DNA from: Micromonospora echinaurantiaca
GTDB lineage: Bacteria; Actinomycetota; Actinomycetes; Mycobacteriales; Micromonosporaceae
Length of the DNA: 64,000 bases
Direction of reading: 5' to 3'
Assembly (NCBI RefSeq): GCF_900090235.1
Contig: NZ_LT607750.1
Coordinates: 6,281,501-6,345,500 of the forward strand
This document shows, piece after piece, positions 23,907-32,824 of the stretch (positions are counted from its first letter, which is position 1; each line of letters begins with the position of its first letter). The notes beneath the pieces were generated by a model. It made no database searches, had not been told where the DNA came from, and saw only the letters and a list, made by a program, of their open reading frames with translations. The position numbers and the translations under genes are program-made.

Positions 23907-25556
23907 GTGAGTTACCGGGACTGGGGACGCGGAGAGGACGGTCCGCGCGAGCGACGGCCCGTCGCCCGCTGGGACGATCCCGCCGGTCCGCTCCCGGCGG
24001 ATCCCTACTCAGCGGACGTCGAGGGCTACCGGACGCCGAGCCGCCGCCGGGCGATCGAGCGCGGCCAGCAGGAGCCGGTCGACACCTACCTGCCGCGCTG
24101 GGCGCTGGAGTCGGGCGTACGCAGCGCCGACGGTGGTGGCCGGCACGCCGCTCCGGACGACGACGACATCGACCCGCCCTCCTCGGGAGGTGGCTGGCGG
24201 CCGACCGACGCCACGGGCGACTGGCGGACGGGTGAGTCCGTGAGCGACTGGCCTGCCGGTGCGGCCGCCCGCGACTGGGGGGCTGCCGAGTCCACGGGTG
24301 ACTGGCGGGCGAGCGGGAGCACCACCGGCTGGCGCCGCGTCGCCGAGACCAGTTGGCGGGAGGTGCCGGCGATCGAAGCCGAACCCGCGTCGGACCACAC
24401 CCGGGAGTGGACCTTCGACCGCCCGCAGGAGCAGGGGTACGTCGGCAGCCGCCGGGCCGGTGACGATCCGGTCTCCGGAGTCCCGCCGCAGAGCCGTCCG
24501 CGCCGCACCCCGTCCCGTCAGCAGCAGGTGATCTGGTCCGGCGGCGAGGAGGAGACCACCGGCGCCACCGTCGAGCCGGAGCTGGAGCGGCCGTCCCGGC
24601 GGAACCGGCGGGCGTCGGCCGAGTCCTGGGCCCGGCCGAGCAACGACCCGTGGGAGCGGAGCGCGGAGCCCGACGAGCCGGCGTACCGCCCGGCGGTGGA
24701 TCCGTGGGACGCCTCGGGAATGCACGCGTGGCAGCCGGCCGCCGGCGCGGACCGTTGGGACCGGACGTCGGGCACCGGCCGGTGGGACGAGCCGGACAGC
24801 ACCGGCCAGTGGCACCAGCCGGACAGCACCGGGCAGTGGTACCAACCCGCCGAGAGCACCGGCCAGTGGGACCGGTTTCCCGACGACGGGTGGGACCGGA
24901 CGGCGCCGCCGCGCTCGGGCGGCTCCGCCGGGACCTGGTCGTGGCCGGGGCAGGACGGGTCGGAGGAGGGGTTCTGGTCGGGCACCCGGTTGGCCGGCGA
25001 CGACCCCCGCTGGGTGGACGCGCCGGTGTCGGCGCCACGCTCGCCGGTGGTCGGCTACACCGCGCCGCGCCCGCGCTCCGCGCCACGTCGGCGCGTCGAG
25101 CCGGTCGGCGCGCCGGGGGCCGGCACCCCAGCGGCCGTACGACGGGCCCAGCCGGCGGGCGCGCAAGCCTGGACGCGACGTCTCGAGGACGACCTGCTCG
25201 ACCCGGATCAGGGCGGTTCGCTGCGGCCGCTGCTCTACACCGCCGCCTGCTACCTGCTGCCGGCGGTGATGGTCTTCTTCTGGTTGCTGACCCTCGACGG
25301 CCAGGCGCCGGCCGGTTGCGTGACCGACATCAGCGGCGGTGGTTGCGACTCGCCCCGTTCCCGGGCGCTCGGTTCGATGCTGGAGGGCATGCCGCGTTTC
25401 GGGCTGGCCTTGGCGAGCAGTTTGGTGGTGGCGCTGCTGCTGCGTCGGGTGGGGACCACCTGGCGGTCGACCACGGTGGCACTCGCCGCCGCGGTGGTGG
25501 GCGGTGGTCTGTCCACGGTGATGATCAGCGCGGTGACCGGCCAGCCGATCGGCTGA
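23907..25556 (+). CDS. Large disordered protein with C-terminal membrane domain
   Basis: 549 residues. I do not recognise a family. Residues 1-430 are hydrophilic and of low complexity, rich in W, R, D, S and P, with short repeats of the type DWRxGESxxDW and TGQWxQPDS (the latter at ~290-325). Residues ~435-549 hold three hydrophobic helices: LLYTAACYLLPAVMVFFWLLTL, FGLALASSLVVALLLRRV and TTVALAAAVVGGGLSTVMISAV, with a loop containing two cysteines (CVTDISGGGCDS). The plan suggests a long cytoplasmic tail on a small membrane anchor. GTG 23907 has no clear SD. It stands between dnaB and the rplI operon, both on the other strand. Confidence 0.72.
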   Translation: MSYRDWGRGEDGPRERRPVARWDDPAGPLPADPYSADVEGYRTPSRRRAIERGQQEPVDTYLPRWALESGVRSADGGGRHAAPDDDDIDPPSSGGGWRPTDATGDWRTGESVSDWPAGAAARDWGAAESTGDWRASGSTTGWRRVAETSWREVPAIEAEPASDHTREWTFDRPQEQGYVGSRRAGDDPVSGVPPQSRPRRTPSRQQQVIWSGGEEETTGATVEPELERPSRRNRRASAESWARPSNDPWERSAEPDEPAYRPAVDPWDASGMHAWQPAAGADRWDRTSGTGRWDEPDSTGQWHQPDSTGQWYQPAESTGQWDRFPDDGWDRTAPPRSGGSAGTWSWPGQDGSEEGFWSGTRLAGDDPRWVDAPVSAPRSPVVGYTAPRPRSAPRRRVEPVGAPGAGTPAAVRRAQPAGAQAWTRRLEDDLLDPDQGGSLRPLLYTAACYLLPAVMVFFWLLTLDGQAPAGCVTDISGGGCDSPRSRALGSMLEGMPRFGLALASSLVVALLLRRVGTTWRSTTVALAAAVVGGGLSTVMISAVTGQPIG

Positions 25557-25782
25557 CGCCCCGCGCACTCCGCCCGCACGGGGTCCGTCACGCGGCGGCG
25601 TGCCGGGCACACTGCCATGCGGAATTCAGCCGTTGTGCCCGGGCGCGCGCTGTCGCGCGGGGCGCGCGCCGCAGTCCGGGTGCGCCGCCGTGCAACGTGC
25701 CGATGGGGCTGGTCGGCACCAAGGGCAGGGCCAGGTGCGAATGGGTCGACGCGCGGAGCGGGCGATGGCGCGTACGGAAGAA

Positions 25783-25820
25783 GCAGGGCCCCGCACCGGT
25801 CGATCGGTGCGGGGCCCTGC
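25783..25820 (-). terminator. Perfect 16-bp hairpin terminator of the rpsF-rplI operon
   Basis: Arms 25783-25798 and 25805-25820 around a GTCGAT loop; on the minus strand it ends in CCCTGCTTCTTCC, a weak T-rich tail. It starts 18 bp after the rplI stop. Confidence 0.85.
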
Positions 25821-25837
25821 TGTGGTGCTGGTGGGTG

Positions 25838-26284
25838 TCAGCCCTGGACGACGTTGAGGTCGAACTTGGCGGTCACCTCGGGGTGCAGCTTGATGCGCAC
25901 CGGGTAGGAGCCGATCGACTTGATGTGACCGGGCAGCTCCAGCCGGCGGCGGTCGAGGACCGGACCACCGGCGGCCTTGACGGCGTCGACGATCTCGGCC
26001 GGGGTCACCGAGCCGAAGAGCCGGCCACCGTCGCCGGCGCGGGCCTTCAGGTTGACCTTGAGACCCTCGAGCTGGTCCTTGACCTCGTTGGCGTGGCCGA
26101 GGTCGCGGATCTCCCGGGCGGAGCGGGCGCGCTTGATGAGCGTCACCTGCTTCTCCGCACCCTTGGTCCAGGCGATCGCGAAGCCCTGCGGCAGCAGGTA
26201 GTTACGGCCGTAGCCGTCCTTGACCTCCACGATGTCGCCCGGGGCACCGAGGCCGGACACCTCCTGAGTCAGGATGATCTTCAT
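25838..26284 (-). CDS. rplI: 50S ribosomal protein L9
   Basis: 148 residues, the usual length. The N-terminal domain [43 protein letters not shown] is diagnostic for bL9, followed by the long connecting helix and a C-terminal domain with [20 protein letters not shown]9 binds 23S rRNA near the L1 stalk and affects translational fidelity. It is the last gene of the rpsF-ssb-rpsR-rplI operon, 14 bp after rpsR, and is followed by a strong terminator. Confidence 0.98.
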   Translation of the reverse strand: MKIILTQEVSGLGAPGDIVEVKDGYGRNYLLPQGFAIAWTKGAEKQVTLIKRARSAREIRDLGHANEVKDQLEGLKVNLKARAGDGGRLFGSVTPAEIVDAVKAAGGPVLDRRRLELPGHIKSIGSYPVRIKLHPEVTAKFDLNVVQG

Positions 26285-26298
26285 ATCGGTGCCTCCCC

Positions 26299-26538
26299 TC
26301 AGCGCGCCGTCGCGGTGTACGGCAGGAGCGCCATCTCACGGGCGTTCTTGACCGCACGGGCGATCTGCCGCTGCTGCTGCGAGGTGACGCCGGTCACCCG
26401 CCGAGCGCGGATCTTGCCGCGGTCGGAGATGAACTTGCGCAGCAGCGCGGTGTCCTTGTAATCGATGTAGGTGATCCCGTCCTTGTCGAGCGGGTTCACC
26501 TTCTTCTTCGGCTTGCGCAGTGCCGCAGCCTTGGCCAT
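26299..26538 (-). CDS. rpsR: 30S ribosomal protein S18
   Basis: 79 residues. [50 protein letters not shown] is a typical bS18 N-terminus; it lacks the Cys-rich CxxC zinc motif, so this is the zinc-free (C-) type. An ATG at 26580 is out of favour because AGGAGC lies 9 nt before ATG 26538. S18 pairs with S6 on the platform of the small subunit. The absence of Cys suggests it is either the zinc-independent paralogue or the only copy; a second rpsR is common in actinobacteria in the zinc-regulated cluster. Confidence 0.97.
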   Translation of the reverse strand: MAKAAALRKPKKKVNPLDKDGITYIDYKDTALLRKFISDRGKIRARRVTGVTSQQQRQIARAVKNAREMALLPYTATAR

Positions 26539-26579
26539 TGCTCTTGCTCCTGGTTTGCGATCGCGGGCGCTCGGCGCCA

Positions 26580-27086
26580 TTAGAACGGGGGCTCCTCGTC
26601 GAAGTTTCCGCCGCCCGAACCGGAACGGGAGGGCGCGGGGGCAGCCGAGGCCCAGGGGTCGTCGAAGTTGCCTCCGCCGCCCTGGCCACCACCGCCACCG
26701 AAGCCGCCGCCGCCGCCGGAGCGGGACATCTTCTGCACCTTCGCCGTGGCGTAGCGCAGCGACGGGCCGATCTCGTCGACCTCCAGCTCGATGACGGTGC
26801 GCTTCTCACCCTCGCGGGTCTCGTAGGACCGCTGACGCAGCCGGCCGGACACGATCACGCGGGTGCCGCGCTGGAGCGACTCCGCGACGTGCTCGGCTGC
26901 CTGCCGCCACACCGTGCACGAGAGGAACAACGGCTCGCCGTCCTTCCACTCGCCGGACGCCTTGTCCATGAACCGGGGCGTCGAGGCGACCCGGAACTTG
27001 GCGACCGCGGCACCGGAGGGGGTGAACCGCAACTCGGGGTCATCGGTCAGGTTGCCGATGACCGTGATGGTGGTGTCTCCTGCCAT
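26580..27086 (-). CDS. ssb: Single-stranded DNA-binding protein
   Basis: 168 residues. The OB fold starts [36 protein letters not shown] and contains [25 protein letters not shown] Gly-rich linker (residues ~117-140) and the acidic tip DEEPPF follow; this tip docks partner proteins in SSBs. ATG 27086 has GAGGAG 6 nt upstream, which rules out the in-frame ATG at 27104. It lies between rpsF and rpsR, the usual bacterial arrangement. Confidence 0.97.
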   Translation of the reverse strand: MAGDTTITVIGNLTDDPELRFTPSGAAVAKFRVASTPRFMDKASGEWKDGEPLFLSCTVWRQAAEHVAESLQRGTRVIVSGRLRQRSYETREGEKRTVIELEVDEIGPSLRYATAKVQKMSRSGGGGGFGGGGGQGGGGNFDDPWASAAPAPSRSGSGGGNFDEEPPF

Positions 27087-27181
27087 GACCATCTCCTCGC
27101 GCACTCATCCGTTCTGCCGTACAGGTTCTCAGAACCCTCCGACAGCCCGGTGAGGCTGATCCGGGCGTTACCGGGGAATGC

Positions 27182-27472
27182 TCAGCGCATCTCCGGCCGG
27201 ATGACCTTGGTGCGCAGCACCGACTCGTTGAGTCGCAGCTGACGGTCCAGCTCGGCCACCGCCGCAGGCGTCGCCTGCAGGTCGATGACGGCGTAGATGC
27301 CCTCGGCCTTCTTGTTGATCTCGTACGCGAGGCGCCGGCGGCCCCACACGTCGGTCTTCTCCACCGAGCCACCCGCGGTCCGGATCACGTTCAGGTACGT
27401 GTCGAGCGACGGGGCGACGGTGCGCTCCTCGAGGCTGGGGTCGAGGATCACCATGATCTCGTAATGACGCAA
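27182..27472 (-). CDS. rpsF: 30S ribosomal protein S6, TTG start
   Basis: 96 residues. [57 protein letters not shown] is the bS6 consensus. The start codon is TTG (27472-27470): it aligns with the usual MRHYE start, and a full SD AGGAGGTG (27481-27488) sits 8 nt upstream. First gene of the S6-SSB-S18-L9 operon. A hairpin GCCACGG-N5-CCGTGGC is placed just upstream of the SD and could take part in autoregulation by S6-S18, which is known in other bacteria but not shown here. Confidence 0.96.
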   Translation of the reverse strand: MRHYEIMVILDPSLEERTVAPSLDTYLNVIRTAGGSVEKTDVWGRRRLAYEINKKAEGIYAVIDLQATPAAVAELDRQLRLNESVLRTKVIRPEMR

Positions 27473-27480
27473 GACGTGCT

Positions 27481-27519
27481 CACCTCCTGTGGGCTAAGCG
27501 GCCACGGTCCTTCCGTGGC
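27481..27519 (-). promoter_or_regulatory. rpsF Shine-Dalgarno and leader hairpin
   Basis: SD AGGAGGTG at 27481-27488 is a full complement of the anti-SD. The hairpin has arms at 27501-27507 and 27513-27519. The perfect SD probably compensates for the TTG start. Confidence 0.75.
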
Positions 27520-27646
27520 AGGAGGTCGTGCGTCGTGGCCCGCTCCGGAGTCGGGGGATCCCACCCGGGCGCGGACAACCGGACCAGGATACCCGGTCCG
27601 GACGATCATGTCCGGGCAGGTCGCGGCGGCCGGCGCCGGACGCGGT

Positions 27647-27690
27647 GACGGGGGCCGGCTCGACAGCACTGTCGGTGGCCGGCCCCCGTC
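27647..27690. terminator. Strong GC hairpin
   Basis: Thirteen-base arms GACGGGGGCCGGC (27647-27659) and its exact complement (27678-27690), with an inner CGACA-GCAC-TGTCG stem. No T-run follows on either strand, and no gene ends here, so its role is unclear. Confidence 0.6.
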
Positions 27691-28102
27691 AACGAGGCCG
27701 CGGGGCGTCCCGTCCGCATTCCTTGGGTGGGACCTGGGGAGGAACGACCACACCGATGAGGTTGGACCGGGGACGCCCCGCGGAGCTTTATCATGTTGTT
27801 ACCCGACGATACGTTGGAACTCGCCGCTTGTCGGGGTAAATGGCTAAATCTCCGACAATTCTTTTCGTGGGGCCTCCGGAAGCGCTGGTCGCCGGTGGGG
27901 CGGGCCCCCGTCGCGCCGGGCCGCGCGACGGGGGCTGCCCCGCTCTGGCGACGGTCCGCGGCAGCGGGCGGCACGACGTGCGCCACGACCTGCCGGAGAG
28001 CCGACCGTCGATCCCACTCCCCTCAACGAGCGCCGAACCGTCCGGTGACGCGGGCGGCCCGATTCGGCGGCGGGCGTCACCCCGGTTGTCGGGCACGCGA
28101 CG

Positions 28103-28108
28103 TAGGCT
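28103..28108 (+). promoter_or_regulatory. -10 element TAGGCT of nfo
   Basis: TAGGCT with 7 nt to ATG 28116: a leaderless start identical in layout to moaC. Confidence 0.7.
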
Positions 28109-28115
28109 CCCCTGC

Positions 28116-28907
28116 ATGCGTATCGGAGCACACGTCGATCCGACCGACCCGCTGGCGGAGGCGACCGCCCGAGCGGCCGAGACCGTGCAGTTCTTCCTCT
28201 CCGACCCGCAGGGGTGGAAGGCGCCGAAGCCCCGGGAGGACGCGGAGCGGCTGAGGGCCGCCGACGTCGACCTCTACGTGCACGCGCCGTACGTCATCAA
28301 CGTCGCCACGCTGAACAACCGGATCCGCATCCCGAGCCGCAAGCTCCTGCTCGGGCACGCGCAGGCGGCCGCGGCGGTCGGCGCCAAGGGCCTCATCGTG
28401 CACGGCGGGCACGTCAACGCCGGTGACGACCTCGCGGTGGGCTTCGACAACTGGCGCAAGACCTTCGCGTACGCGGCGGAGTCGGGTGGCTTCGGCGTAC
28501 CGGTCCTGATCGAGAACACCGCGGGCGGCGACAACGCCTGCGCCCGCCGGCTCGACGCGCTCGCCCGGCTGTGGGACGCGGTCGGCGACTACGGCGCCGG
28601 CTTCTGTCTGGACACCTGCCACGCCCACGCCGGCGGCGAGGAGCTGCTCGGGCTGGTGGACCGGGTCAAGGCGATCACCGGCCGGATCGACCTGGTGCAC
28701 GCCAACAACTCCAAGGGCGCGTTCGGCTCCGGCCAGGACCGGCACGACAACCTCGACGGCGGCACGATCGACCCGGAGCTGGTGGTCGCGGTCATCCGCG
28801 CGGCCGGCGCACCGGTGATCGTGGAGACCCCCGGTGGGGTGACCGGCCAGGCGGCCGACATCGCCTTCCTCCGGGAGCAGCTCGGGACGGAGAGCCCGGC
28901 GGTATGA
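28116..28907 (+). CDS. nfo: Endonuclease IV (AP endonuclease)
   Basis: 263 residues, slightly shorter than E. coli Nfo (285). The xylose-isomerase-like barrel motifs are there: MRIGAHV start, [13 protein letters not shown] near residue 51, LIVHGGHVN near 91, VLIENTAGG near 130, [13 protein letters not shown] near 164 and [24 protein letters not shown] near 191, supplying the three-zinc site. It cleaves 5' of abasic sites in base-excision repair. Its stop overlaps the next start (ATGA), so expression is coupled to a membrane protein of quite different type. Confidence 0.94.
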   Translation: MRIGAHVDPTDPLAEATARAAETVQFFLSDPQGWKAPKPREDAERLRAADVDLYVHAPYVINVATLNNRIRIPSRKLLLGHAQAAAAVGAKGLIVHGGHVNAGDDLAVGFDNWRKTFAYAAESGGFGVPVLIENTAGGDNACARRLDALARLWDAVGDYGAGFCLDTCHAHAGGEELLGLVDRVKAITGRIDLVHANNSKGAFGSGQDRHDNLDGGTIDPELVVAVIRAAGAPVIVETPGGVTGQAADIAFLREQLGTESPAV

Positions 28908-31351
28908 CGACGGACCAGTCCGCCGCCGGCGGACCGCAGCCGGCCGACGCGCCCGGCGCCGAGGGCGCCGCCGACCGCGCGGCGAAGAAGCCCGCTGCTG
29001 GCGGAACCGATCCCGGGAGCGGCACCGGCGCGCGGGAGACGGACGGCAGGACCACGGACGCCGGCCGGGCACCCGGCAAGGCCGCCGATGGCAAGGCCGC
29101 CGACGGCACGAGCGCCGACGGCACGAGCGCCGACGGCAGGGCCGGGAACGGCGGGGGCGGGACCGACAGCACCACGAGCGGCAGGGCCGAGCGCGGCAAG
29201 GCCGAGTCCGGCAACACGGCCGGATCCGGCAGGACCGCCGAAGCCAAGGCCGGGGACGGAAAGAACGCCGACGGCACGAGCGCGGACCGAAAGAGCGTGG
29301 ACGGCGGGAGCGGGCGCGACAAGTCCGACAGCACAGCGGCCGGCAAGAGCGGACCGGGCAACACCGCCGACGACAAGACCGCCGACGACAAAGGCGGACC
29401 GGCCGAGACCGCCGACGGCAAGAGCGGAGCGAGCGGGACCGACGGCGCCAAGGACGGGTCCGGCAAGACCGACGGCAAGGACGGATCCGGCAAGATCGAC
29501 GGCGCCAAGGACGGGCCCGGCAAGACCGACGGCAAGGACGGATCCGGCAAGACCGCAGGCGACAAGGACGGCGAGACCGACCCGTTCGCGGCCTTCGCGC
29601 CGGCCCCCGAGCCGGTGCCCACCCGGGTGGGGCGGATCGGGCGGGCGATCGGCCGGGGCCTGATCCACGAGTGGACCCTGGCCACCGTCGGGTCGCTGCT
29701 GCTGGCCGTGTTGCTGACCTGGCCCACCCTGCGCTACCCGCGCCACACGCTGCCGCAGGATTACTGGGACCCGAGCCTGCAGGCCTGGCAGATGGCGTGG
29801 TCGGGGCACATCCTGCTGACCAACCCGGCGCAGCTGTGGCACGCGAACACGTTCTTCCCCGAGTCGTGGAGCTTCGCCTTCTCCGACACCCTGCTCGGTT
29901 ACGCGCCGGCCGGGATGCTCGGCACCGGCCCCGAGGCAGCCATCCTGCGCTACAACATCATCTTCGTGCTGGCGCACGCGCTCGCCACGCTCGGGGCGTA
30001 CGCGCTGGCGCGGCAGCTCGGCGCGGGCCGGATCGGCGCGGCGGTGGCCGGGGTGAGCTACGCCTACGCGCCGTGGCTGCTGGCCCAGGCCGGCCACCTG
30101 CACGTGGTCTCCAACGGCGGCATCCCGCTGGCGCTGGCCATGCTGGCCCGCGGGCACGGCTATTCGCTGCGACACGGCTACCGCCCGGAGCGTCGGCACG
30201 ACGGCTGGGTCTACGCCGGCTGGTTGGTGGCGGCCTGGCAGCTCAGTCTCGGGTTCGGCATCGGGCTGCCGTTCGCGTACTTCCTCGGCGGGACGGTGGT
30301 GGTCGCGGCCGTCACCTGGTTCCTGCGCCGCTGGGTGGTCCGGCCGGTGAAGCGCCCGTTCGGGCGCCGGCTGCTCCTCGCCGACCTGGTCGGTGGGGCG
30401 ATCTTCGCCGGGATCGGCCTGCTGATGGCGCTGCCGTACTTCAAGGTGGCGCAGCTGCACCCGCAGGCGGAGCGCACCATCGGCGACATCTCGATCTTTT
30501 CGCCGCCGGCCATCGGCTTCTTCACCGCGCCGGCCGAGTCGCGGGTGTGGGGGAGCCTGCACGAGGGCGCCCGCGCCACGCTGCCGTGGCACCCGGAGAT
30601 GACCCTGCTGCCCGGCTTCGTGCTCTACGCGCTCGCGGCCGGCGGGCTCTTCTTCTCGGTGTGGAAGCTGCGCCACCGGCTGCTGCTGCTCGCCGGGGTG
30701 GTGGTGACCATGGTGCTCGCCATGGGCACCCGGTTCTTCGACGGCACGTTCACCTACGTGCCGCTCTTCGAGCACCTTCCGGGCTGGAACGGCCTGCGGA
30801 CGCCGGGCCGGCTGATGCTCTGGACCACGCTGCTGCTCGGGTTGCTCGCGGCCGGCGCGGTGAGCGCGTTCGCCGCCCGGGTACGCGAGATCTCCGCCGA
30901 ACGGATTCCGTCCTGGCCGAGCCCGGGGCTACGGCTGGCCACGCTGGTGCCGCTGCTGCTGGTGATCGTCGAAGGGCTGAACGCCACCCCGCACCCGGTG
31001 GTGCCGCCGCAGCCGGCCGCGATGCGGACGGTGGACGGCCCGCTGCTGGTGCTGCCCAGCAACCAGAGCCTCGACCAGCCGGTGATGCTCTGGTCGACCA
31101 GCCGGTTCCAGGACGTGGTCAACGGGGGCAGCGGCTTCACCCCGCACCAGCTCGACGAGGTGCGCCGGGTGTCGGCCGCCTTCCCGGACCAGACCAGCGT
31201 CGACTACCTGCGCACCCTCGGGGTGCGCAACGTGCTGCTGATGCGCGACCAGGTGCGCGGTACGCCGTGGGAGATCACCATCGACGCGCCGGTGGACGGG
31301 CTCGACATCACCCGCGAGGAGATCGGCCAGGTGGTGGTCTTCCGTCTCTGA
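28904..31351 (+). CDS. GT-C/YfhO-like membrane protein with long low-complexity N-terminus
   Basis: 815 residues. Residues 1-225 are disordered, built of G, K, D, S, T and A, with repeats such as [13 protein letters not shown] and [11 protein letters not shown], then 10-12 membrane helices from ~250 to 690 and a ~130-residue C-terminal soluble domain. The first loop, [22 protein letters not shown], has the acidic pattern of GT-C glycosyltransferases; [22 protein letters not shown] and [17 protein letters not shown] also fit polyprenol-sugar transferases. The substrate is unknown. ATG 28904 overlaps nfo's stop. Confidence 0.75.
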   Translation: MTTDQSAAGGPQPADAPGAEGAADRAAKKPAAGGTDPGSGTGARETDGRTTDAGRAPGKAADGKAADGTSADGTSADGRAGNGGGGTDSTTSGRAERGKAESGNTAGSGRTAEAKAGDGKNADGTSADRKSVDGGSGRDKSDSTAAGKSGPGNTADDKTADDKGGPAETADGKSGASGTDGAKDGSGKTDGKDGSGKIDGAKDGPGKTDGKDGSGKTAGDKDGETDPFAAFAPAPEPVPTRVGRIGRAIGRGLIHEWTLATVGSLLLAVLLTWPTLRYPRHTLPQDYWDPSLQAWQMAWSGHILLTNPAQLWHANTFFPESWSFAFSDTLLGYAPAGMLGTGPEAAILRYNIIFVLAHALATLGAYALARQLGAGRIGAAVAGVSYAYAPWLLAQAGHLHVVSNGGIPLALAMLARGHGYSLRHGYRPERRHDGWVYAGWLVAAWQLSLGFGIGLPFAYFLGGTVVVAAVTWFLRRWVVRPVKRPFGRRLLLADLVGGAIFAGIGLLMALPYFKVAQLHPQAERTIGDISIFSPPAIGFFTAPAESRVWGSLHEGARATLPWHPEMTLLPGFVLYALAAGGLFFSVWKLRHRLLLLAGVVVTMVLAMGTRFFDGTFTYVPLFEHLPGWNGLRTPGRLMLWTTLLLGLLAAGAVSAFAARVREISAERIPSWPSPGLRLATLVPLLLVIVEGLNATPHPVVPPQPAAMRTVDGPLLVLPSNQSLDQPVMLWSTSRFQDVVNGGSGFTPHQLDEVRRVSAAFPDQTSVDYLRTLGVRNVLLMRDQVRGTPWEITIDAPVDGLDITREEIGQVVVFRL
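29441..29554 (+). repeat. 57-bp tandem duplication in the low-complexity tail
   Basis: Units 29441-29497 and 29498-29554, encoding the [19 protein letters not shown] type of sequence. They differ at two positions and keep frame, so the tail probably expands by unequal recombination. Confidence 0.8.
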
Positions 31352-31408
31352 GCCGCGCCACGGGCGCGGTGGGGTTGCGGGAAGCCCAACCGGGTTCGCG
31401 GATCCGGC

Positions 31409-31439
31409 TTGACCCTTACGTCGCGTGAGGCCGGAGGGT
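31409..31439 (+). promoter_or_regulatory. MerR-type promoter with 19-bp spacer
   Basis: -35 TTGACC (31409-31414), inverted repeat CCTTACG-TCG-CGTGAGG (31414-31430, one mismatch) and -10 GAGGGT (31434-31439). The 19-bp spacer with a central dyad is the hallmark of promoters activated by MerR-family proteins. The -10 end is 7 nt from ATG 31447, so the transcript should be leaderless. Confidence 0.8.
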
Positions 31440-31446
31440 GAGGCAC

Positions 31447-31983
31447 ATGAGCGACCACTACAACGCTTTCGAGATCAGTCCCGTGCCCGCTCCCGGCCCG
31501 GAGGCGGTTGCGCCGGAGCCGTTCCGGGGGATCTACGGCATGCCCGCGTTCGTGACGATCCCCACGAACGATCTGGCGGCGTCGGTGGACTTCTGGGTTC
31601 GTGGGCTCGGGTTCTTCGAGCTGTTCAGCATCCCCGGCACGCTCGTGCATCTGCGCCGGTGGGCGTTCCAGGACGTGCTCCTCGTCTCGGCGGCGAGCGT
31701 TCCCGCGCAGGCACCGGCGATGAGCGTCAGTTTCGCGTGCGTGCTCAGCCAGGTCGACTCCGTGGTCGAGGCCTGCCGTGCGGTGAACCCGGACTCGGTC
31801 GACGGCCCACGGGACACTCCCTGGAACACCCGCGACGTGGAGGTGATCACGCCCGAGAAGGCGCGGATCGTCTTCACCGCGGCGAAGCCCTTCGATCCAG
31901 CCAGTCAGGAGGCTCGGAACCTTGAAGCCATCGGGATCACCCCGCCTGGCGTCGGTCGCGACGACAGTGCGGAGCACGCCTGA
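31447..31983 (+). CDS. VOC/glyoxalase-family protein
   Basis: 178 residues. MPAFVTIPTNDLAASVDFWVRGLGFFELFSIPGTLVHLRRWAFQDVLLVSA shows the beta-alpha-beta-beta-beta unit of the vicinal oxygen chelate superfamily, which includes bleomycin-binding and glyoxalase proteins. A 35-residue N-terminal extension is unusual. A role in binding or detoxifying a small molecule that also acts through the MerR regulator is a reasonable inference. The MerR gene overlaps its 3' end. Confidence 0.82.
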   Translation: MSDHYNAFEISPVPAPGPEAVAPEPFRGIYGMPAFVTIPTNDLAASVDFWVRGLGFFELFSIPGTLVHLRRWAFQDVLLVSAASVPAQAPAMSVSFACVLSQVDSVVEACRAVNPDSVDGPRDTPWNTRDVEVITPEKARIVFTAAKPFDPASQEARNLEAIGITPPGVGRDDSAEHA

Positions 31984-32779
31984 TGCCGCTGACGCCGACG
32001 GCCTGACCGTCGGCCAGGTCTCGACGCGGCTGGGCGTGACGGTCCGCGCGCTGCACCACTGGGACGACATCGGTCTGGCGCGACCGTCGCTGCGCACGGC
32101 TGCCGGATACCGGCTCTACACCGCCGGCGATCTGGAACGGCTGCACCGCATCGTCGTCTACCGGGAGCTCGGCCTCGACCTGGACAGGATTCGGGCCATC
32201 CTGGACGACTCGACCGTGGACGTGCCCGGGGCACTGCGCGCGCAGCGCACCCAGGTCGCCCAACGGATCGACCGCCTCCAGCAGCTCAGCGCCGGTCTGG
32301 ATCGGATGATTGATGCCCACGAGCGCGGCCTGCTGCTGACCGTCGAGCAGCAGGCCGCGATCTTCGGCCCGGACTGGAACCCGGACTGGCCCGCCCAGGC
32401 CCGCCAGCGCTACGGAGACACGACGCAGTGGCAGCAGTACGCCGAACGCTCAGCCGCTCGTAGTCCGGAGGAATGGCAGGCCATCGCCGACACCATCGCC
32501 GACCTCGACCGTGCCCTCGCGGACGCGGTGGACGCCGGTGTCACCCCCGGCAGCCCGGAAGCGAACCAGCTCGTCGAGCGACACCGTGAGGTGTTCGGTT
32601 CGTACTTTCCCCTCACCAGGCGGATGCAGGTCTGCCTCGGCCGCATGTTCGAGACCGATCCGGCGTTCGCCGCCCACTACGACGGCATCCGCGCCGGCCT
32701 CGCCACGTGGTTCCGGCAGAGCATCGATGCCAGCGCACGCGCCCACGGCATCGACCCCGACACCGCCACCTGGCAGTAG
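31922..32779 (+). CDS. MerR-family regulator with TipAS-like effector domain
   Basis: 285 residues. The MerR HTH is complete: LTVGQVSTRLGVTVRALHHWDDIGLARPSLRTAAGYRLYTAGDLERLHRIV, then the dimerisation coiled coil. Residues ~140-285 match the TipAS effector domain found in TipA, which binds thiopeptides. TTG 31922 has AGGAGG 9 nt upstream and lies inside the VOC gene (62-bp overlap); an in-frame GTG at 31967 lacks an SD. It very likely acts on the 19-bp-spacer promoter at 31409, forming an autoregulated VOC-MerR pair. Confidence 0.86.
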   Translation: MKPSGSPRLASVATTVRSTPDAADADGLTVGQVSTRLGVTVRALHHWDDIGLARPSLRTAAGYRLYTAGDLERLHRIVVYRELGLDLDRIRAILDDSTVDVPGALRAQRTQVAQRIDRLQQLSAGLDRMIDAHERGLLLTVEQQAAIFGPDWNPDWPAQARQRYGDTTQWQQYAERSAARSPEEWQAIADTIADLDRALADAVDAGVTPGSPEANQLVERHREVFGSYFPLTRRMQVCLGRMFETDPAFAAHYDGIRAGLATWFRQSIDASARAHGIDPDTATWQ

Positions 32780-32824
32780 CGCCGCCGGTCAGCCGGCTGC
32801 GACCAACCTCCTGACCGGGTCCGC

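Larger units (their letters stand above)
27473..28115. other. 640-bp structured intergenic region
   Basis: No gene is supported. Besides the rpsF leader it holds three strong inverted repeats: 27647-27690, a 14-bp repeat at 27698-27711 paired with 27770-27783 across 58 nt, and TTACCCGAC/GTCGGGGTAA at 27799-27807/27830-27839. The stretch 27785-27865 is AT-richer than its surroundings. A small structured RNA is possible; I cannot match a known class. Confidence 0.6.

Noticed and set aside
27104..27106. ATG at 27104 as the ssb start
   Set aside because: Adds MREEMV before the conserved MAGDTT and removes the SD placed for ATG 27086.
31967..31969. GTG start of the MerR regulator
   Set aside because: In frame but without SD; TTG 31922 has AGGAGG at good distance. 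Not fully excluded.
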